Assembly (NCBI RefSeq): GCF_018614035.1
Contig: NZ_JAGGPA010000032.1
Location: 1-64,000, forward strand
Direction: 5' to 3'
DNA: 64,000 nucleotides
Source: Streptomyces sp. ISL-96
Lineage (GTDB): Bacteria; Actinomycetota; Actinomycetes; Streptomycetales; Streptomycetaceae
Both the position numbers and the translations under genes were made by a program. A model generated the notes under the pieces. That model saw only the letters and a program-made list of their open reading frames with translations. It was not told the DNA's origin and did no database searches. Positions 32,147-41,337 of the stretch are shown here, one piece after another (the stretch's first letter is position 1; each line of letters begins with the position of its first letter).

Positions 32147-33634
32147 GTGACCGGAGAACCCAACACCCGCCTGGCAGACCTGTTCGGCCTCGCCGGCTGG
32201 TCCAAGGGCGAACTCGCGAGACTGGTGAACCGGCAGGCGGCGGCCATGGGCCATGCGCAGCTGGCGACCGACACCTCGCGCGTACGACGCTGGATCGACA
32301 TGGGGGAAGCCCCGCGCGATCCGGTGCCCAAAGTGCTGGCAGCTCTGTTCACCGAGCGACTCGGCCGTGTCGTGACCATCGAGGACCTCGGGTTCGACCG
32401 GCACGGGCGCACGGGGAAACGGCGGGACGTCAGGAACGCAGAGAATCCCGACGGCCTTCCGTGGGCGCCCGAACGGACGGCAGCGGTCCTCACCGAATTC
32501 ACGGGAATGGACCTCATGCTCAACCGACGCGGCTTGGTGGGCGCGGGCGCCGCGCTCGCCACAGGCTCCGTACTCAGCAGCGCCATGCACGACTGGCTGC
32601 ACACCGACCCCGCTCTGACGTCCGACGCTCCACGCCTCGACGATCCCCTGCACGCCGACCCCGCTGGGTACGACCGCTATGAGGCCGCCCCCATCGGGTC
32701 GCAGGAGATCGAAGAGCTCGAGCGTTCCGTCGAAGTGTTCCGCGCCTGGGACGCCGCCCGTGGCGGCGGGCTCCAGCGCAAGGCGGTAGTGGGCCAGCTC
32801 AACGAAGTGGGCGGCATGCTCGCCTACCATCACCCCGACCATCTCCAGCGCCGCCTGTGGGGCGTCGCCGCCAACCTGGCGGTTCTCGCCGGCTGGATGT
32901 CGCACGACGTCGGCCTCGAACCCACCGCCCAGAAGTACTTCGTCATCGCCGCCCACGCGGCCCGTGAGGGTGGCGACCGTCCTCGCGCGGGCGAAGCTCT
33001 CTCCCGGGCGGCCCGCCAGATGGTGCACCTCGGAAAGCCCGACGACGCCCTCGACCTGATGAAGCTCGCCAAGTCCGGATCCGGCGACGAGATGCTGCCC
33101 CGCACCCGCGCCATGCTGCACACCATCGAGGCCTGGGCACAGGCCGCCCTGGGCCGCGGCCAGGCCATGCGGCGCACGCTGGGTGAGGCGGAGGAACTGT
33201 TCGTATCGGACAAGGGCGATGTCCCGCCGCCGAGCTGGATGCAGATGTTCGACGAGGCGGACATGCACGGGATGCAGGCCCTCGCCTTCCGTACGCTCGC
33301 GGAGCACGACCCCTCGGCGGCGATCACGGCCCAGCGGCACGCCAAGCAGGCGCTCGATCTCCGGGCGGGCGGCAGGCAGCGGTCGAAGATCTTCGACTAC
33401 CTCTCGCTGGCCTCCGCATGCTTCATCGCGGACGACCCGGAACAGGCCGACCGCTACGCACGCCTCGCACTGGTGTCGATGGGGGAGACCTCCTCGCACC
33501 GCACGTGGGACCGGCTGCGCCAGATGTACCGGCTCACCGGCGAGTACGCGGGCTACCCGAAGATCGAGGACCTCCGCGAGGAGATCCAGCTGGCACTGCC
33601 GGTGAAGAAGACGAACAGGAGCACCACCATCTAG
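32147..33634 (+). CDS. NsdA/NsdB-like TPR regulator of differentiation
   Basis: 495-aa cytosolic protein. The N-terminal helix-turn-helix-like region (TRLADLFGLAGWSKGELARLVNRQAAAMG...DTSRVRRWIDMGEAPRDPVPKVLAALFTERLGRVV) matches the Streptomyces NsdA/NsdB family, whose S. coelicolor members repress sporulation and antibiotic production. The rest is TPR-like helices (QKYFVIAAHAAREGGDRPRAGEALSRAARQMVHLG; AITAQRHAKQALDLR; YARLALVSMGETS). GTG 32147 has GGGGG nine bases upstream. Gene neighbours differ from those I recall for S. coelicolor nsdA, so it may be a paralogue and I give no symbol. The three-fold 10-bp repeat is a likely control site. Confidence 0.78.
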   Translation: MTGEPNTRLADLFGLAGWSKGELARLVNRQAAAMGHAQLATDTSRVRRWIDMGEAPRDPVPKVLAALFTERLGRVVTIEDLGFDRHGRTGKRRDVRNAENPDGLPWAPERTAAVLTEFTGMDLMLNRRGLVGAGAALATGSVLSSAMHDWLHTDPALTSDAPRLDDPLHADPAGYDRYEAAPIGSQEIEELERSVEVFRAWDAARGGGLQRKAVVGQLNEVGGMLAYHHPDHLQRRLWGVAANLAVLAGWMSHDVGLEPTAQKYFVIAAHAAREGGDRPRAGEALSRAARQMVHLGKPDDALDLMKLAKSGSGDEMLPRTRAMLHTIEAWAQAALGRGQAMRRTLGEAEELFVSDKGDVPPPSWMQMFDEADMHGMQALAFRTLAEHDPSAAITAQRHAKQALDLRAGGRQRSKIFDYLSLASACFIADDPEQADRYARLALVSMGETSSHRTWDRLRQMYRLTGEYAGYPKIEDLREEIQLALPVKKTNRSTTI

Positions 33635-33684
33635 ACCGGCTGCCCCGTACGACAACTACGCCCGACTACTCCCCACTCATACGC

Positions 33685-35121
33685 CTAAGCCGCGATCCGG
33701 GCGATCAGCAGGCACGCGTCGTTCTGACGCTCCGCCTCGCCGAACTCCTCCACGGTCAGCCGCACGCACTCCTGCGCGCTTCGGGCCTCGGCGAAGCGCG
33801 GCGCGAGGTCCAGCAGCCTGGAGGGGCCCGCGTCGTCGGTGGCGCTGCGGCGCGAGATCCCGTCGGTGTGCAGCACCAGCAGGTCGCCGGGGCGAAGCCG
33901 CACTTCGGCCTGCTCGTACGCGGCACCGGATGTCGCCCCGAGCAGGACGCCCTGGGGCGGCGTCAGCGAGCGCCCCGTCCCGTCGCGGAACAGCAGCGGG
34001 GCGGGGTGACCCGCCTGCGCCCAGGTCAGCAGCCGGCCGACCGGGTCGTAACGGCAGCACATCGCGCTGCCGAGCGCGGGCTGGGCCGAGGCTTCCAGCA
34101 GCTGGTTGAGGTGCCCCATGAGCACTCCGGGTGCGATGCCGGCCACGGCCATCCCGCGCAGCGCGCCGACCAGCATGGCCATGCCGGAGGTGGCGGCGAC
34201 CCCGTGGCCGGTCAGGTCGCCGACGGTCAGCAGCGTCTGGCCGTCGGGCAGTTCCAGGGCGTCGTACCAGTCCCCGCCGATCATCGCGCTCGACGCGGAC
34301 GGCAGGTAGTGGGCGGCGAGATCGAGCGCGGCGGGCCCGCCGTGCGGGAGCCGCAGGGAACCGTGCCGCGGCGGCAGCACGGATTCCTGCAGCTCGACCG
34401 CGATCCGGTGCTCGGTCCGCGCGATGTGCTGTTGCCGCTGGAGCGAGTCACGGGTCTCGCGTACGACCCGCTGGCTGCGGCGCAGCTCGCTGACGTCGCG
34501 CAGTACCGCCCACATCGAGGCGGTGCAGCCGTCGGAGTCGAGCACCGGCTCACCCATCATGTGAAGGGTCCGTACGACGCCGTCGGTGCGCACGATGCGG
34601 AACTCGCCGTCGATCGGCTTCCCGTCGACCAGGCAGTCCGTGACCATCGAGGCGAGGAAGCCCTGGTCCTCGGCGAACAGCATGGACGGCAGCTCGTCCA
34701 GGGTCAGTGGCCCGCTCTCGGGCGGACGGCCGAAGATCTCGTACAGCTCGTCCGACCAGTGCGCCTCGTCGGTCAGCAGGTTCCACTCGGCGCTGCCGAC
34801 CCGGCTGAGTAATGACGTGCCGCTCGCGGGGGCCGGGGGCGGGCTGGCGGGTGCCGGCTCGGGCTCGGCGGGCAATCCGGCCTTGAGCTGCCCCAAGTGG
34901 GCGCCCAAATCATCGAGTTGATGGACCGCCAGGTCGCAGATAGCTCGCTGCCAGCGCCCCTGCGGGTCCTCGTCGTCCACCGCGACCGTGTCCCGGCGCA
35001 CCGCTGCCACATCGACGCGCAGCCGACGGGTCTGCGAAATCAGTGCGTCGACGACCTCGCCGCCAGAGCCCCGCTCGGGAGGCTGTGGCGCAGGACGGTC
35101 CGCGAAGAGATGGGACGGCAT
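33685..35121 (-). CDS. PAS-domain SpoIIE-type serine phosphatase
   Basis: 478-aa PPM phosphatase. After a Pro/Ala-rich N-terminus comes a PAS domain (VGSAEWNLLTDEAHWSDELYEIFGRPPES...GEFRIVRTDGVVRTLHMMGEPV, about 110-225). The SpoIIE domain (about 265-478) has metal ligands in MIGGDWYDALEL, VGDLTGHGVAA, LVLHTDGI and QNDACLLIARI. Such proteins dephosphorylate anti-anti-sigma factors and so set stress sigma-factor activity. There is no membrane segment. ATG 35121 follows ATCGGAG. It is divergent from the cyclophilin gene, with a perfect palindrome in between. Confidence 0.88.
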   Translation of the reverse strand: MPSHLFADRPAPQPPERGSGGEVVDALISQTRRLRVDVAAVRRDTVAVDDEDPQGRWQRAICDLAVHQLDDLGAHLGQLKAGLPAEPEPAPASPPPAPASGTSLLSRVGSAEWNLLTDEAHWSDELYEIFGRPPESGPLTLDELPSMLFAEDQGFLASMVTDCLVDGKPIDGEFRIVRTDGVVRTLHMMGEPVLDSDGCTASMWAVLRDVSELRRSQRVVRETRDSLQRQQHIARTEHRIAVELQESVLPPRHGSLRLPHGGPAALDLAAHYLPSASSAMIGGDWYDALELPDGQTLLTVGDLTGHGVAATSGMAMLVGALRGMAVAGIAPGVLMGHLNQLLEASAQPALGSAMCCRYDPVGRLLTWAQAGHPAPLLFRDGTGRSLTPPQGVLLGATSGAAYEQAEVRLRPGDLLVLHTDGISRRSATDDAGPSRLLDLAPRFAEARSAQECVRLTVEEFGEAERQNDACLLIARIAA

Positions 35122-35233
35122 GTCGTACTCCGATACAGGCGCGGCCAGGCCAGGTCTGATGGATGGACCAGATACGACTGTGGCACAGCCGGGAAAGGCC
35201 CGTAAGGGATTTGGCAACACTCGATACGGTGGT

Positions 35234-35255
35234 GCTTCTGGCATATGCCAGAAGC
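35234..35255. promoter_or_regulatory. perfect 22-bp palindrome, putative operator
   Basis: Uninterrupted dyad with half-site GCTTCTGGCAT at 35234-35244 and its exact complement at 35245-35255. It lies between divergent genes, 112 bp from the phosphatase start and 76 bp from the cyclophilin start. An odds-defying perfect 11-bp arm in intergenic DNA suggests a homodimeric repressor or activator site. I do not recognise the motif. Confidence 0.55.
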
Positions 35256-35331
35256 CTCCCTGGAGGTGGCCGGATACGCTCCACGGGATGCCGGATGCAC
35301 GAGAAGTCGTCCGGGATGTCAGGATAGAACC

Positions 35332-35829
35332 ATGACGATCAAGGCTTACTTCGACATCAGCATCAACGACAAGCCCGAGGGGCGCATCACCTTCAACCTG
35401 TTCGACGACGTGGTTCCCAAGACGGTGGAGAACTTCCGCGCGCTGGCCACGGGCGAGAAGGGCTTCGGCTACGCCGGGTCCTCCTTCCACCGCATCATCC
35501 CCGCCTTCATGCTCCAGGGCGGCGACTTCACCAGGGGCGACGGCACCGGCGGCAAGAGCATCTACGGTGAGAAGTTCGAGGACGAGAACTTCAAGCTGAC
35601 GCACAACAAGCCGGGCCTGCTGTCGATGGCCAACGCCGGCAAGAACACCAACGGCTCCCAGTTCTTCATCACCACCGTGGTGACGCCGTGGCTGGACGGC
35701 AAGCACGTCGTGTTCGGCGAGGTCGCCGACCAGGCCAGCATGGACCTCGTCAAGAAGATCGAGAGCTTCGGCACGTCCGGCGGCAAGCCGAAGGCCAAGG
35801 TCACCATCTCGGAGTCCGGCGTCATCTGA
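35332..35829 (+). CDS. cyclophilin-type peptidyl-prolyl isomerase
   Basis: 165-aa cytosolic cyclophilin that catalyses cis-trans isomerisation at proline. The active-site pattern is complete: FHRIIPAFMLQGGDFTRGDGTGGKSIYGEKFEDENF, LLSMANAGKNTNGSQFFITT and WLDGKHVVFGEV (cyclosporin-binding Trp, Arg, Phe, Met). It resembles eukaryote-like cyclophilin A in size and loop content. ATG 35332 was preferred because the homology starts there. A GC-rich hairpin follows the stop. Confidence 0.95.
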   Translation: MTIKAYFDISINDKPEGRITFNLFDDVVPKTVENFRALATGEKGFGYAGSSFHRIIPAFMLQGGDFTRGDGTGGKSIYGEKFEDENFKLTHNKPGLLSMANAGKNTNGSQFFITTVVTPWLDGKHVVFGEVADQASMDLVKKIESFGTSGGKPKAKVTISESGVI

Positions 35830-35859
35830 GCGCCTCCCGCTCCCTGAGCCTGTGACCCT

Positions 35860-35896
35860 GAGCGCGCCGGCCGACGCCACTCGCCGGCCGGCGCTC
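35860..35896 (+). terminator. terminator after the cyclophilin gene
   Basis: GC-rich hairpin: GAGCGC plus CCGGCCG on the left pair with CGGCCGGCGCTC on the right with one bulge. It is followed by CCCACTTTT, 31 bp after the cyclophilin stop. Confidence 0.65.
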
Positions 35897-35991
35897 CCAC
35901 TTTTGGCCCTGTTCGGATGTGTTGCCTCCGTTTTGCGCGGGAACGCGCAGTGCGTAGGTACGTACGTCTCGATCAGAGAGCAGGGATCGGA

Positions 35992-36192
35992 ATGTCGAAT
36001 CCGCAGCAGCCTGAACAGCGGCGCAGCGACAAGGGCGGCGCCACCTCGCAGGACAGCGCCGAACTGAAGGCGTCGCAGGCCGACCAGGCGGGGAAGCGCG
36101 GCAGCAAGCAGGCCCACGGGACCGACAAGGGGAACAAGGGCGGCGGAGAGGGCGGCGGGACACCGCCGGACCAGCGCGCCGACCACCCGTGA
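35992..36192 (+). CDS. small hydrophilic disordered protein
   Basis: 66 aa, almost wholly polar: Gln/Ser/Lys/Gly-rich, with KGGATSQDSAELKASQADQAGKRGSKQAHGTDKGNKGGG. It has no hydrophobic core and is surely disordered. ATG 35992 follows CAGGGATCGG. I recognise no named family. The composition resembles small stress-related hydrophilic proteins, but no function can be claimed. Confidence 0.55.
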   Translation: MSNPQQPEQRRSDKGGATSQDSAELKASQADQAGKRGSKQAHGTDKGNKGGGEGGGTPPDQRADHP

Positions 36193-36212
36193 CTTGACAA
36201 CCGTGACCGGGG

Positions 36213-37304
36213 CTAGCCCTGGGTCCTGCGTACGCACTCGGTGACCACACCCCGCAGGCCGCCGTTGCGGTGCAGGAGATCGCGCTGGACCAGCGCGCCG
36301 TTCCCGCTCTTCAGAAGCGCCGCGAGACCTTCCTGAGCGGCAGCCGCGTCACCGCTGTCCTCCAGCGCGTCCCGGACATGAGCGAACAGCGCCCGCACCA
36401 CCGCTTCGGCCGGTGCGGGACGCATCGTGACCGGATGGATCAGCTCCGCCTCCAGGCCTGACCGCCCGGCTCGCCACGCGGCCAGCCGCAGCAGCACCAC
36501 GGCATGCTGTGCGGGCGGCTCGCCCGCCCGCCACTGGCGGGCCGCCGTCTCGACCAGGCCGCGGACCAGCGTGGCCAGCAGCACCGTCGTGGAGGGATCC
36601 AGACAGACGTCGGCGACCCGTACCTCGACGGTCGGGTAGTGGTGCGAGAGCCGGGCGTCGAAGTACACCATTCCCTTGTCCCGCAGCGCACCCGTGCCCA
36701 GCATGGCGCTGACCTGCTCGTGGTACCGGTCCGCGCTGCCGAAGATCTCCACCGGGCCCGACGACGGCCACCGGCCCCACACCCGGCTGCGATAACTGCT
36801 GTACCCGGTGTCCTTGCCCTGCCAGAAGGGGGAGTTCGCGCTCATCGCGAGCAGCACGGACAGCCACGGCCGGATGCGGTCCAGGACGGCGACACCCTCC
36901 TCGTCGGAGTCCACCGACACATGGACATGGCAGCCGCACGTCAGCTGCTCCTGCGTCGTCAGTCCGAACTGCTCCTCCAGCCACCGGTAGCGCTCGCCGT
37001 TTCCGACGGCCGGACTGGCCGGGAGCGGAGACGTCGCCAGCGCGGCAACGGCCGCGCCCAGATCCCGCGCATGGCGCGCCGCCTCGGCCCGCCAGCGGAC
37101 GATCTCCTCCGCGAGATCTCCCATCGCGGTGTGCGGCCGGGTGGCGATCTCCAGCATCTGCCGTTGCAGCTCAGCCTCGAAGACCGGGGGCTCACAGCCG
37201 CCCTCCCGGGACACGGCTGCCAGTACCGCTGCCGACAGCGCCCGCGGCTCGCCGGTCCGCGCATCCACCAGGAGGAGCTCCTCCTCCACTCCGACACTAC
37301 GCAC
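36213..37304 (-). CDS. YbdK-type carboxylate-amine ligase (copy 1)
   Basis: 363-aa enzyme of the GCS2/YbdK family, ATP-grasp-like ligases related to glutamate-cysteine ligase with weak activity for that reaction. Signatures: GVEEELLLVDARTGEP at the start, AELQRQMLEIATRPH, TCGCHVHVSVDSDEEGVAVLDRIRPWLSVLLAMSANSPFWQGKDTGYSSYRSRVWGRWP and YPTVEVRVADVC. The GTG at 37304 leaves almost nothing before the conserved GVEEE. A second family member lies at 43778. Actinomycetes lack glutathione, so the true product (perhaps another glutamyl amide) is unknown. Confidence 0.88.
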   Translation of the reverse strand: MRSVGVEEELLLVDARTGEPRALSAAVLAAVSREGGCEPPVFEAELQRQMLEIATRPHTAMGDLAEEIVRWRAEAARHARDLGAAVAALATSPLPASPAVGNGERYRWLEEQFGLTTQEQLTCGCHVHVSVDSDEEGVAVLDRIRPWLSVLLAMSANSPFWQGKDTGYSSYRSRVWGRWPSSGPVEIFGSADRYHEQVSAMLGTGALRDKGMVYFDARLSHHYPTVEVRVADVCLDPSTTVLLATLVRGLVETAARQWRAGEPPAQHAVVLLRLAAWRAGRSGLEAELIHPVTMRPAPAEAVVRALFAHVRDALEDSGDAAAAQEGLAALLKSGNGALVQRDLLHRNGGLRGVVTECVRRTQG

Positions 37305-37411
37305 GACGACTGCCTCTCCGCGTTGCGGTTTCTTTGCCTCTGCCCCGCGTCAGGGTCTTAATGCCGCGAACTCACCGGCTCGCGAGAGGTACCGCCCGAC
37401 GGATGCCCCGG

Positions 37412-38464
37412 CTAGGAGGCCCGGGCCTTGCGCCGCCCGCGTCTGCCGCTCAGGGCCTTGATGAGCTCTTCGCGCGTCATGGAGGAACGGCCGGGCACAT
37501 CGGCATCCGCGGCGCGCTGGTAGAGCTCCGCCTTGGTCAGAGATTCGAGCGACGAAGCCTTCTTCCCGGCCTTGGGCTCGGGCTTCGCCGCACCGCCGGT
37601 CCGGCGTTTTCCGGCGGCGTCCGTGATCCGGGCGACGGCGGCGTCGCCGGTGGCCGACTTGCCCTTGCCCTTGCCCCGGTCCTTGGGGCTCCTGGCCTGG
37701 TCGACGCTGGCCCGCAGTGCCTCCATGAGGTCGACCACGTTCGTGGCCTCGGCCGGGGGCTCCGCCTTCTCGACCGACTCGCCGGCGCGCTTGGCCTCGA
37801 TGAGCTTCGTCACCTGTTCCTGGAAGGTGTCGTGGAACTCCTCGGGCCTCCACTCCATGCTGAGCGTCTCGATGAGCTGCTCGGCCATTTTCAGCTCGCG
37901 GCTCGTGACGTCGGCGTTTTCGGGCAGGGTGCCGATTTCCTCGCGCGGATCCCGGATCTCGTCGGCCCAGTGCAGGGTGTGCAGCGTCAAGAGGCCGCCT
38001 TGGGCCTTCACGGCAACCAGGTACTGACGATTTCGCATCACGAACGTGGCGATCCCGGCTTTGTCAGCCTGCGCCAGAGCCCGCTCCAGCAGGGCGTAGA
38101 TCTTCGCGTACTCCTTGCCCTTGGGAGCCAGGTAGTACGTCTTGTCGAAGAAGATCGACTCGACCTGCTCAAGGTCCACGAATCCGCTGATCTCCACCGC
38201 CTGGGAGCGGCCCGGAGCGATGTCCTCCAGCTCGCCGGGCTCGATGATTACGTACTCGTCCCCGGCGTCGTAGCCCTTGACGATCTCGTCCAGCGGGACC
38301 TCGTCGCCCGTGCGTTCGTTCACCCGCTTGTTGCGGACCCGGTCCGGCGTTCCGCGCTGAAGCTGATGGAAGTGGACGGTGTGGCTGTCCGTCGCGGTGA
38401 ACATCTGTACCGGCAGGGACACCAAACCGAACGTCAGAGCACCACTCCACACCGGACGCGCCAT
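37412..38464 (-). CDS. ku: non-homologous end-joining protein Ku
   Basis: 350-aa bacterial Ku that binds DNA ends as a homodimer and recruits ligase LigD. The core begins ARPVWSGALTFGLVSLPVQM, with FHQLQRGTPDRVRNKRVNERTGDEVP and IFFDKTYYLAPKG typical. After residue 270 comes a lysine-rich linker (KDRGKGKGKSATG, KPEPKAGKK) and then a SAP-like DNA-binding motif (SLESLTKAELYQRAADADVPGRSSMTREELIKALSGR). This is an extended, Streptomyces-type tail. The ATG at 38464 lies behind GGAGGTGG. No ligD is adjacent; the window's DNA ligase is of another type. Confidence 0.94.
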   Translation of the reverse strand: MARPVWSGALTFGLVSLPVQMFTATDSHTVHFHQLQRGTPDRVRNKRVNERTGDEVPLDEIVKGYDAGDEYVIIEPGELEDIAPGRSQAVEISGFVDLEQVESIFFDKTYYLAPKGKEYAKIYALLERALAQADKAGIATFVMRNRQYLVAVKAQGGLLTLHTLHWADEIRDPREEIGTLPENADVTSRELKMAEQLIETLSMEWRPEEFHDTFQEQVTKLIEAKRAGESVEKAEPPAEATNVVDLMEALRASVDQARSPKDRGKGKGKSATGDAAVARITDAAGKRRTGGAAKPEPKAGKKASSLESLTKAELYQRAADADVPGRSSMTREELIKALSGRRGRRKARAS

Positions 38465-38570
38465 GGCAGCCGCCACCTCCTTCTGCATCCATGGCACCCC
38501 CGCCCGCCGTGATCCGCATCCCGGGCCGATGGCGGCGGCGGGCTGCTTCACGGCGCGTCAGGCACCGGCG

Positions 38571-39584
38571 TCACTGGAGGGCGCGGACGGCCGCTGAGAA
38601 GACCGAAGGCATCCTGGCCGCCGCCGGTACGACCAGACGGGCGCCGGCCGCGTGAGCGCTCAGCCGTACGAGACCTTCGGTCAGCAGGCGGTGCCGCAGG
38701 GACAGCCGCCGCCAGTACCGCTCGTACGCCTGCGGCCGTCCGGCCCTCAGGCACCGCACGGCCGCTTCGGCCGACGCCAGCGCCAGCGCGACGCCCTCAC
38801 CGGTCAGCGCGTCGGTGTAGCCCGCCGCGTCGCCCACGAGCACGACCCGGCCGGCGGTACGACGGCGAGCCCGCTGGCGCAACGGACCCGCGCCCCGCAC
38901 CGGGCCGGCGGCGGGCCCGTCCAGGAGCCGGGAAAGCCGGGGGAAGTGGGCCAGGTGCGCGCCGAAGCCGCACCTCGCCGTACTCAGCACGGCCACTCCG
39001 ACCAGGCCGTCGCCGACCGGTGTCACGTACGCCTCACCGAAGACCGACCAGTGCACCTCGACGAAGTCCGTCCACGGGCTGACCCGGAAATGCTGTCGCA
39101 GCCCGAAGCGCCGGGGCCGGCGGCTGGGCAGATCCAGGCCGAGCGAGCGGCGCAGCGGCGAGTGCAGGCCGTCCGCGGCCGCCAGCCAGCGTGCTCGCAG
39201 CCCTCCGGCGCTCACCGCGTCCGCACTCTGCTGCACCTCACCGACCCGGCCGCTGAGGACTACGACGCCGACTTCGGCGGCCCGCCGGGCCAGCGCCGCG
39301 TGCAGCTCCGTACGCCGCACACCGAGGCCCGAACCGTCGCTGAAGAGGGCCTGCGCCCGGTGCAGCCCGTCGACGTAACGGATACCGCGCAACGCGTGAC
39401 CGCCGACCCGTACGCCCAGCCCTTCCAGGGCCCGCACGCCGCCGGGCATGATCCCCTCACCGCACGCCTTGTCCACCGGCGTGCCGCGCGGTTCGATCAC
39501 CACGGCCTCCATACCGGCCGACGCCGCGTGGATGGCGGTGGCCAGCCCGGCCGGCCCGCCGCCCGCCACCAGCAGGTCGATCAC
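38571..39584 (-). CDS. FAD-dependent monooxygenase, SrsC-like
   Basis: 337-aa flavoprotein of the geranylgeranyl-reductase/aromatic-hydroxylase group. The Rossmann motif LLVAGGGPAGLATAIHAASAGMEAVVIE opens the protein. DGLHSPLRR is the DG motif and VVLVGDAAGYTDALTGEGVALAL the GD motif. In the S. griseus srs pathway SrsC oxidises a methylated alkylresorcinol to a quinone. Here it is the last of three coupled genes; its GTG overlaps the methyltransferase TGA. Confidence 0.8.
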   Translation of the reverse strand: MIDLLVAGGGPAGLATAIHAASAGMEAVVIEPRGTPVDKACGEGIMPGGVRALEGLGVRVGGHALRGIRYVDGLHRAQALFSDGSGLGVRRTELHAALARRAAEVGVVVLSGRVGEVQQSADAVSAGGLRARWLAAADGLHSPLRRSLGLDLPSRRPRRFGLRQHFRVSPWTDFVEVHWSVFGEAYVTPVGDGLVGVAVLSTARCGFGAHLAHFPRLSRLLDGPAAGPVRGAGPLRQRARRRTAGRVVLVGDAAGYTDALTGEGVALALASAEAAVRCLRAGRPQAYERYWRRLSLRHRLLTEGLVRLSAHAAGARLVVPAAARMPSVFSAAVRALQ

Positions 39585-40126
39585 AGTCCCGCCCCGGCGC
39601 CGCTGCCGGCCATGCGCCCCGGAGTGAGTCCGAGCGCCTCGTTCTCGCAGCGGATCCGTACGGTGAGCAGCGCCGCGTTCAGGGTGGTGAAGAGCAGGGC
39701 GGTCAGCCAGGCGCCGTGCACCAGGGGCAGAGCCAGCCCTTCGGCGACCACCGCGACGTAGTTGGGGTGACTCAGCCACCGGTACGGTCCGCCCGTCACC
39801 AGGGGCAGGCCCGGCACGACCAGTACGCGGGTGTTCCACCGCGGCCCCAGCGTACGGACGCACCACCAGCGCAGTGCCTGCGCGGCCACCACGACGGCGA
39901 CCATGAAGCAGCCCAGCACCGGCTCGAACGGCCGCCCCGCCCACCGGACTTCCGTCACACAGCCGACCAGCAGCGCGGTGTGCAGGACGACCATCACCGG
40001 ATAGTGCCGCCGCCCCGCCTCGACGGCGCCGCGGGCCAGGCTCCACCGTCCGTTGCGGCGGGCCACGACGAGTTCGGCGACGCGTTCCACGCCGACCGCC
40101 AGGACCAGCAAGGCGTACCAGAGCAT
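39581..40126 (-). CDS. ICMT-family methyltransferase, SrsB-like
   Basis: 181-aa integral membrane protein with about five hydrophobic stretches. It carries the isoprenylcysteine carboxyl methyltransferase signature: WWCVRTLGPRWNTRVLVVPGLPLVTGGPYRWLSHPNYVAVVAEGLALPL, then the C-terminal RIRCENEALG with the catalytic Arg/Glu. Next to a type III PKS and FAD monooxygenase this is SrsB, which O-methylates alkylresorcinols. ATG 40126; the stop overlaps the next start. Confidence 0.85.
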   Translation of the reverse strand: MLWYALLVLAVGVERVAELVVARRNGRWSLARGAVEAGRRHYPVMVVLHTALLVGCVTEVRWAGRPFEPVLGCFMVAVVVAAQALRWWCVRTLGPRWNTRVLVVPGLPLVTGGPYRWLSHPNYVAVVAEGLALPLVHGAWLTALLFTTLNAALLTVRIRCENEALGLTPGRMAGSGAGAGL

Positions 40127-40157
40127 GAATTCCTCTCCCTCGGCGACTACCAGGCGA

Positions 40158-41216
40158 CTACCAGCGGAGCAGGACGAGTTCGGAGCAGAATCCCGGCCCC
40201 ATGGCGAGCAGCAGTCCGGCGGTGCCCGCCGGCGGGCGGCGCTCGGCGAGGGTGTCGCGCAGGACGTGGAGCACCGAGGCCGACGAGAGGTTGCCCACGG
40301 CCGCCAGGGACCTCCAGGTGACATCGAGCGCGCCGACGGGCAGTTCGAGCGCGTCCTCGACCGCCTCGAGCACCTTCGGCCCGCCGGGATGACACACCCA
40401 GGCGGTGATGTCCTCGCGGCGCAGACCGTGACCGATCAGGAAATCGTCGACCTCCGCGGCGAGGTTCTTGCGTACGACGTCACAGACACTGGCGTCGAGT
40501 ACGACGCGGAAGCCCGAGCCGGTGATGTCCCACCCGAGCACATGCTCGCTGTCCGGGTAGAGATGGCTGCGCGTGTCCACCACGGCCGGTCCGTGTGCGC
40601 CCGCCGACCGGCGGCCCCCGCACGCGACCACAGCCGCGGCGCCGTCCCCGAACAGCGCGGTGGCGACGAGGTTGGCCTGTGAGGCGTCGCTGCGCTGGAA
40701 CGTGAGCGAGCACAGCTCCACGGACAGCAGCACGGCTACGTCGTCGGGGCGGCCCAGCAGGTAGTCGTGCAGGCGCGCGATACCGGCCGCGCCCGCGACG
40801 CAGCCCAGGCCGAAAACGGGGACGCGTTTGATGTCCGGGCGCAGCCCGAGCGGCCCCACGAGACGCGCGTCCACCGAAGGCGCGGCGATGCCGGTCACCG
40901 ATGTGAACATCAGGAGGTCGACGTCGCGCGGGGAGAGCCCGGCCGTGTCGAGCGCCGCGCCCACGGTTTCGGCGCCGAGGCTCACCGCCCCCTCGATGAA
41001 GGCGTCGTTGACCGCGCCGAAGTCCTGTAGTCCCGCGTACGCGTCGAGGGGCAGCGCCGTATGGCGGGTGCGCACCTTCGCGCTGTCATGGAGCCGGTCG
41101 AGAACCCGGCGGTCGCTTCCCTCGGGCAGACACACCCCGGCGACCATGTCCGTGATCTCGCGTTGGGCGTGCCGGTGCGGAGCGAGAGCTCCGTGAACAG
41201 CTGCGATCCGGGTCAT
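40158..41216 (-). CDS. type III polyketide synthase, SrsA-like
   Basis: 352-aa chalcone/stilbene-synthase-fold enzyme that condenses malonyl units on an acyl starter. The catalytic triad is visible: Cys139 in FGLGCVAGAAG, His276 in WVCHPGGPKVLEAVEDAL and Asn309 in AVGNLSSASVL. Gene order with the ICMT methyltransferase and FAD monooxygenase matches S. griseus srsABC, whose product is an alkylresorcinol phenolic lipid. That order suggests a long fatty-acyl starter, though similar enzymes make pyrones. ATG 41216 was chosen over a longer frame. It is divergent from the UbiA gene with 121 bp between. Confidence 0.9.
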   Translation of the reverse strand: MTRIAAVHGALAPHRHAQREITDMVAGVCLPEGSDRRVLDRLHDSAKVRTRHTALPLDAYAGLQDFGAVNDAFIEGAVSLGAETVGAALDTAGLSPRDVDLLMFTSVTGIAAPSVDARLVGPLGLRPDIKRVPVFGLGCVAGAAGIARLHDYLLGRPDDVAVLLSVELCSLTFQRSDASQANLVATALFGDGAAAVVACGGRRSAGAHGPAVVDTRSHLYPDSEHVLGWDITGSGFRVVLDASVCDVVRKNLAAEVDDFLIGHGLRREDITAWVCHPGGPKVLEAVEDALELPVGALDVTWRSLAAVGNLSSASVLHVLRDTLAERRPPAGTAGLLLAMGPGFCSELVLLRW

Positions 41217-41337
41217 CTGGGTCCGAAGTCGGGTGGGGGACCTGCGGGGACCTTGCAATGAGTGCCCCGGCTCGCCATCGTCCTCACGCCATGTCGCTCG
41301 TCCGGCGGCGGTGTGCGCGGCTGTCTAGCATGGGCGC

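Noticed and set aside
37412..38464. NHEJ gene cluster with the DNA ligase at 11983
   Set aside because: The ligase is 24 kb away and lacks LigD polymerase and nuclease domains, so it is not evidence of a linked repair operon.
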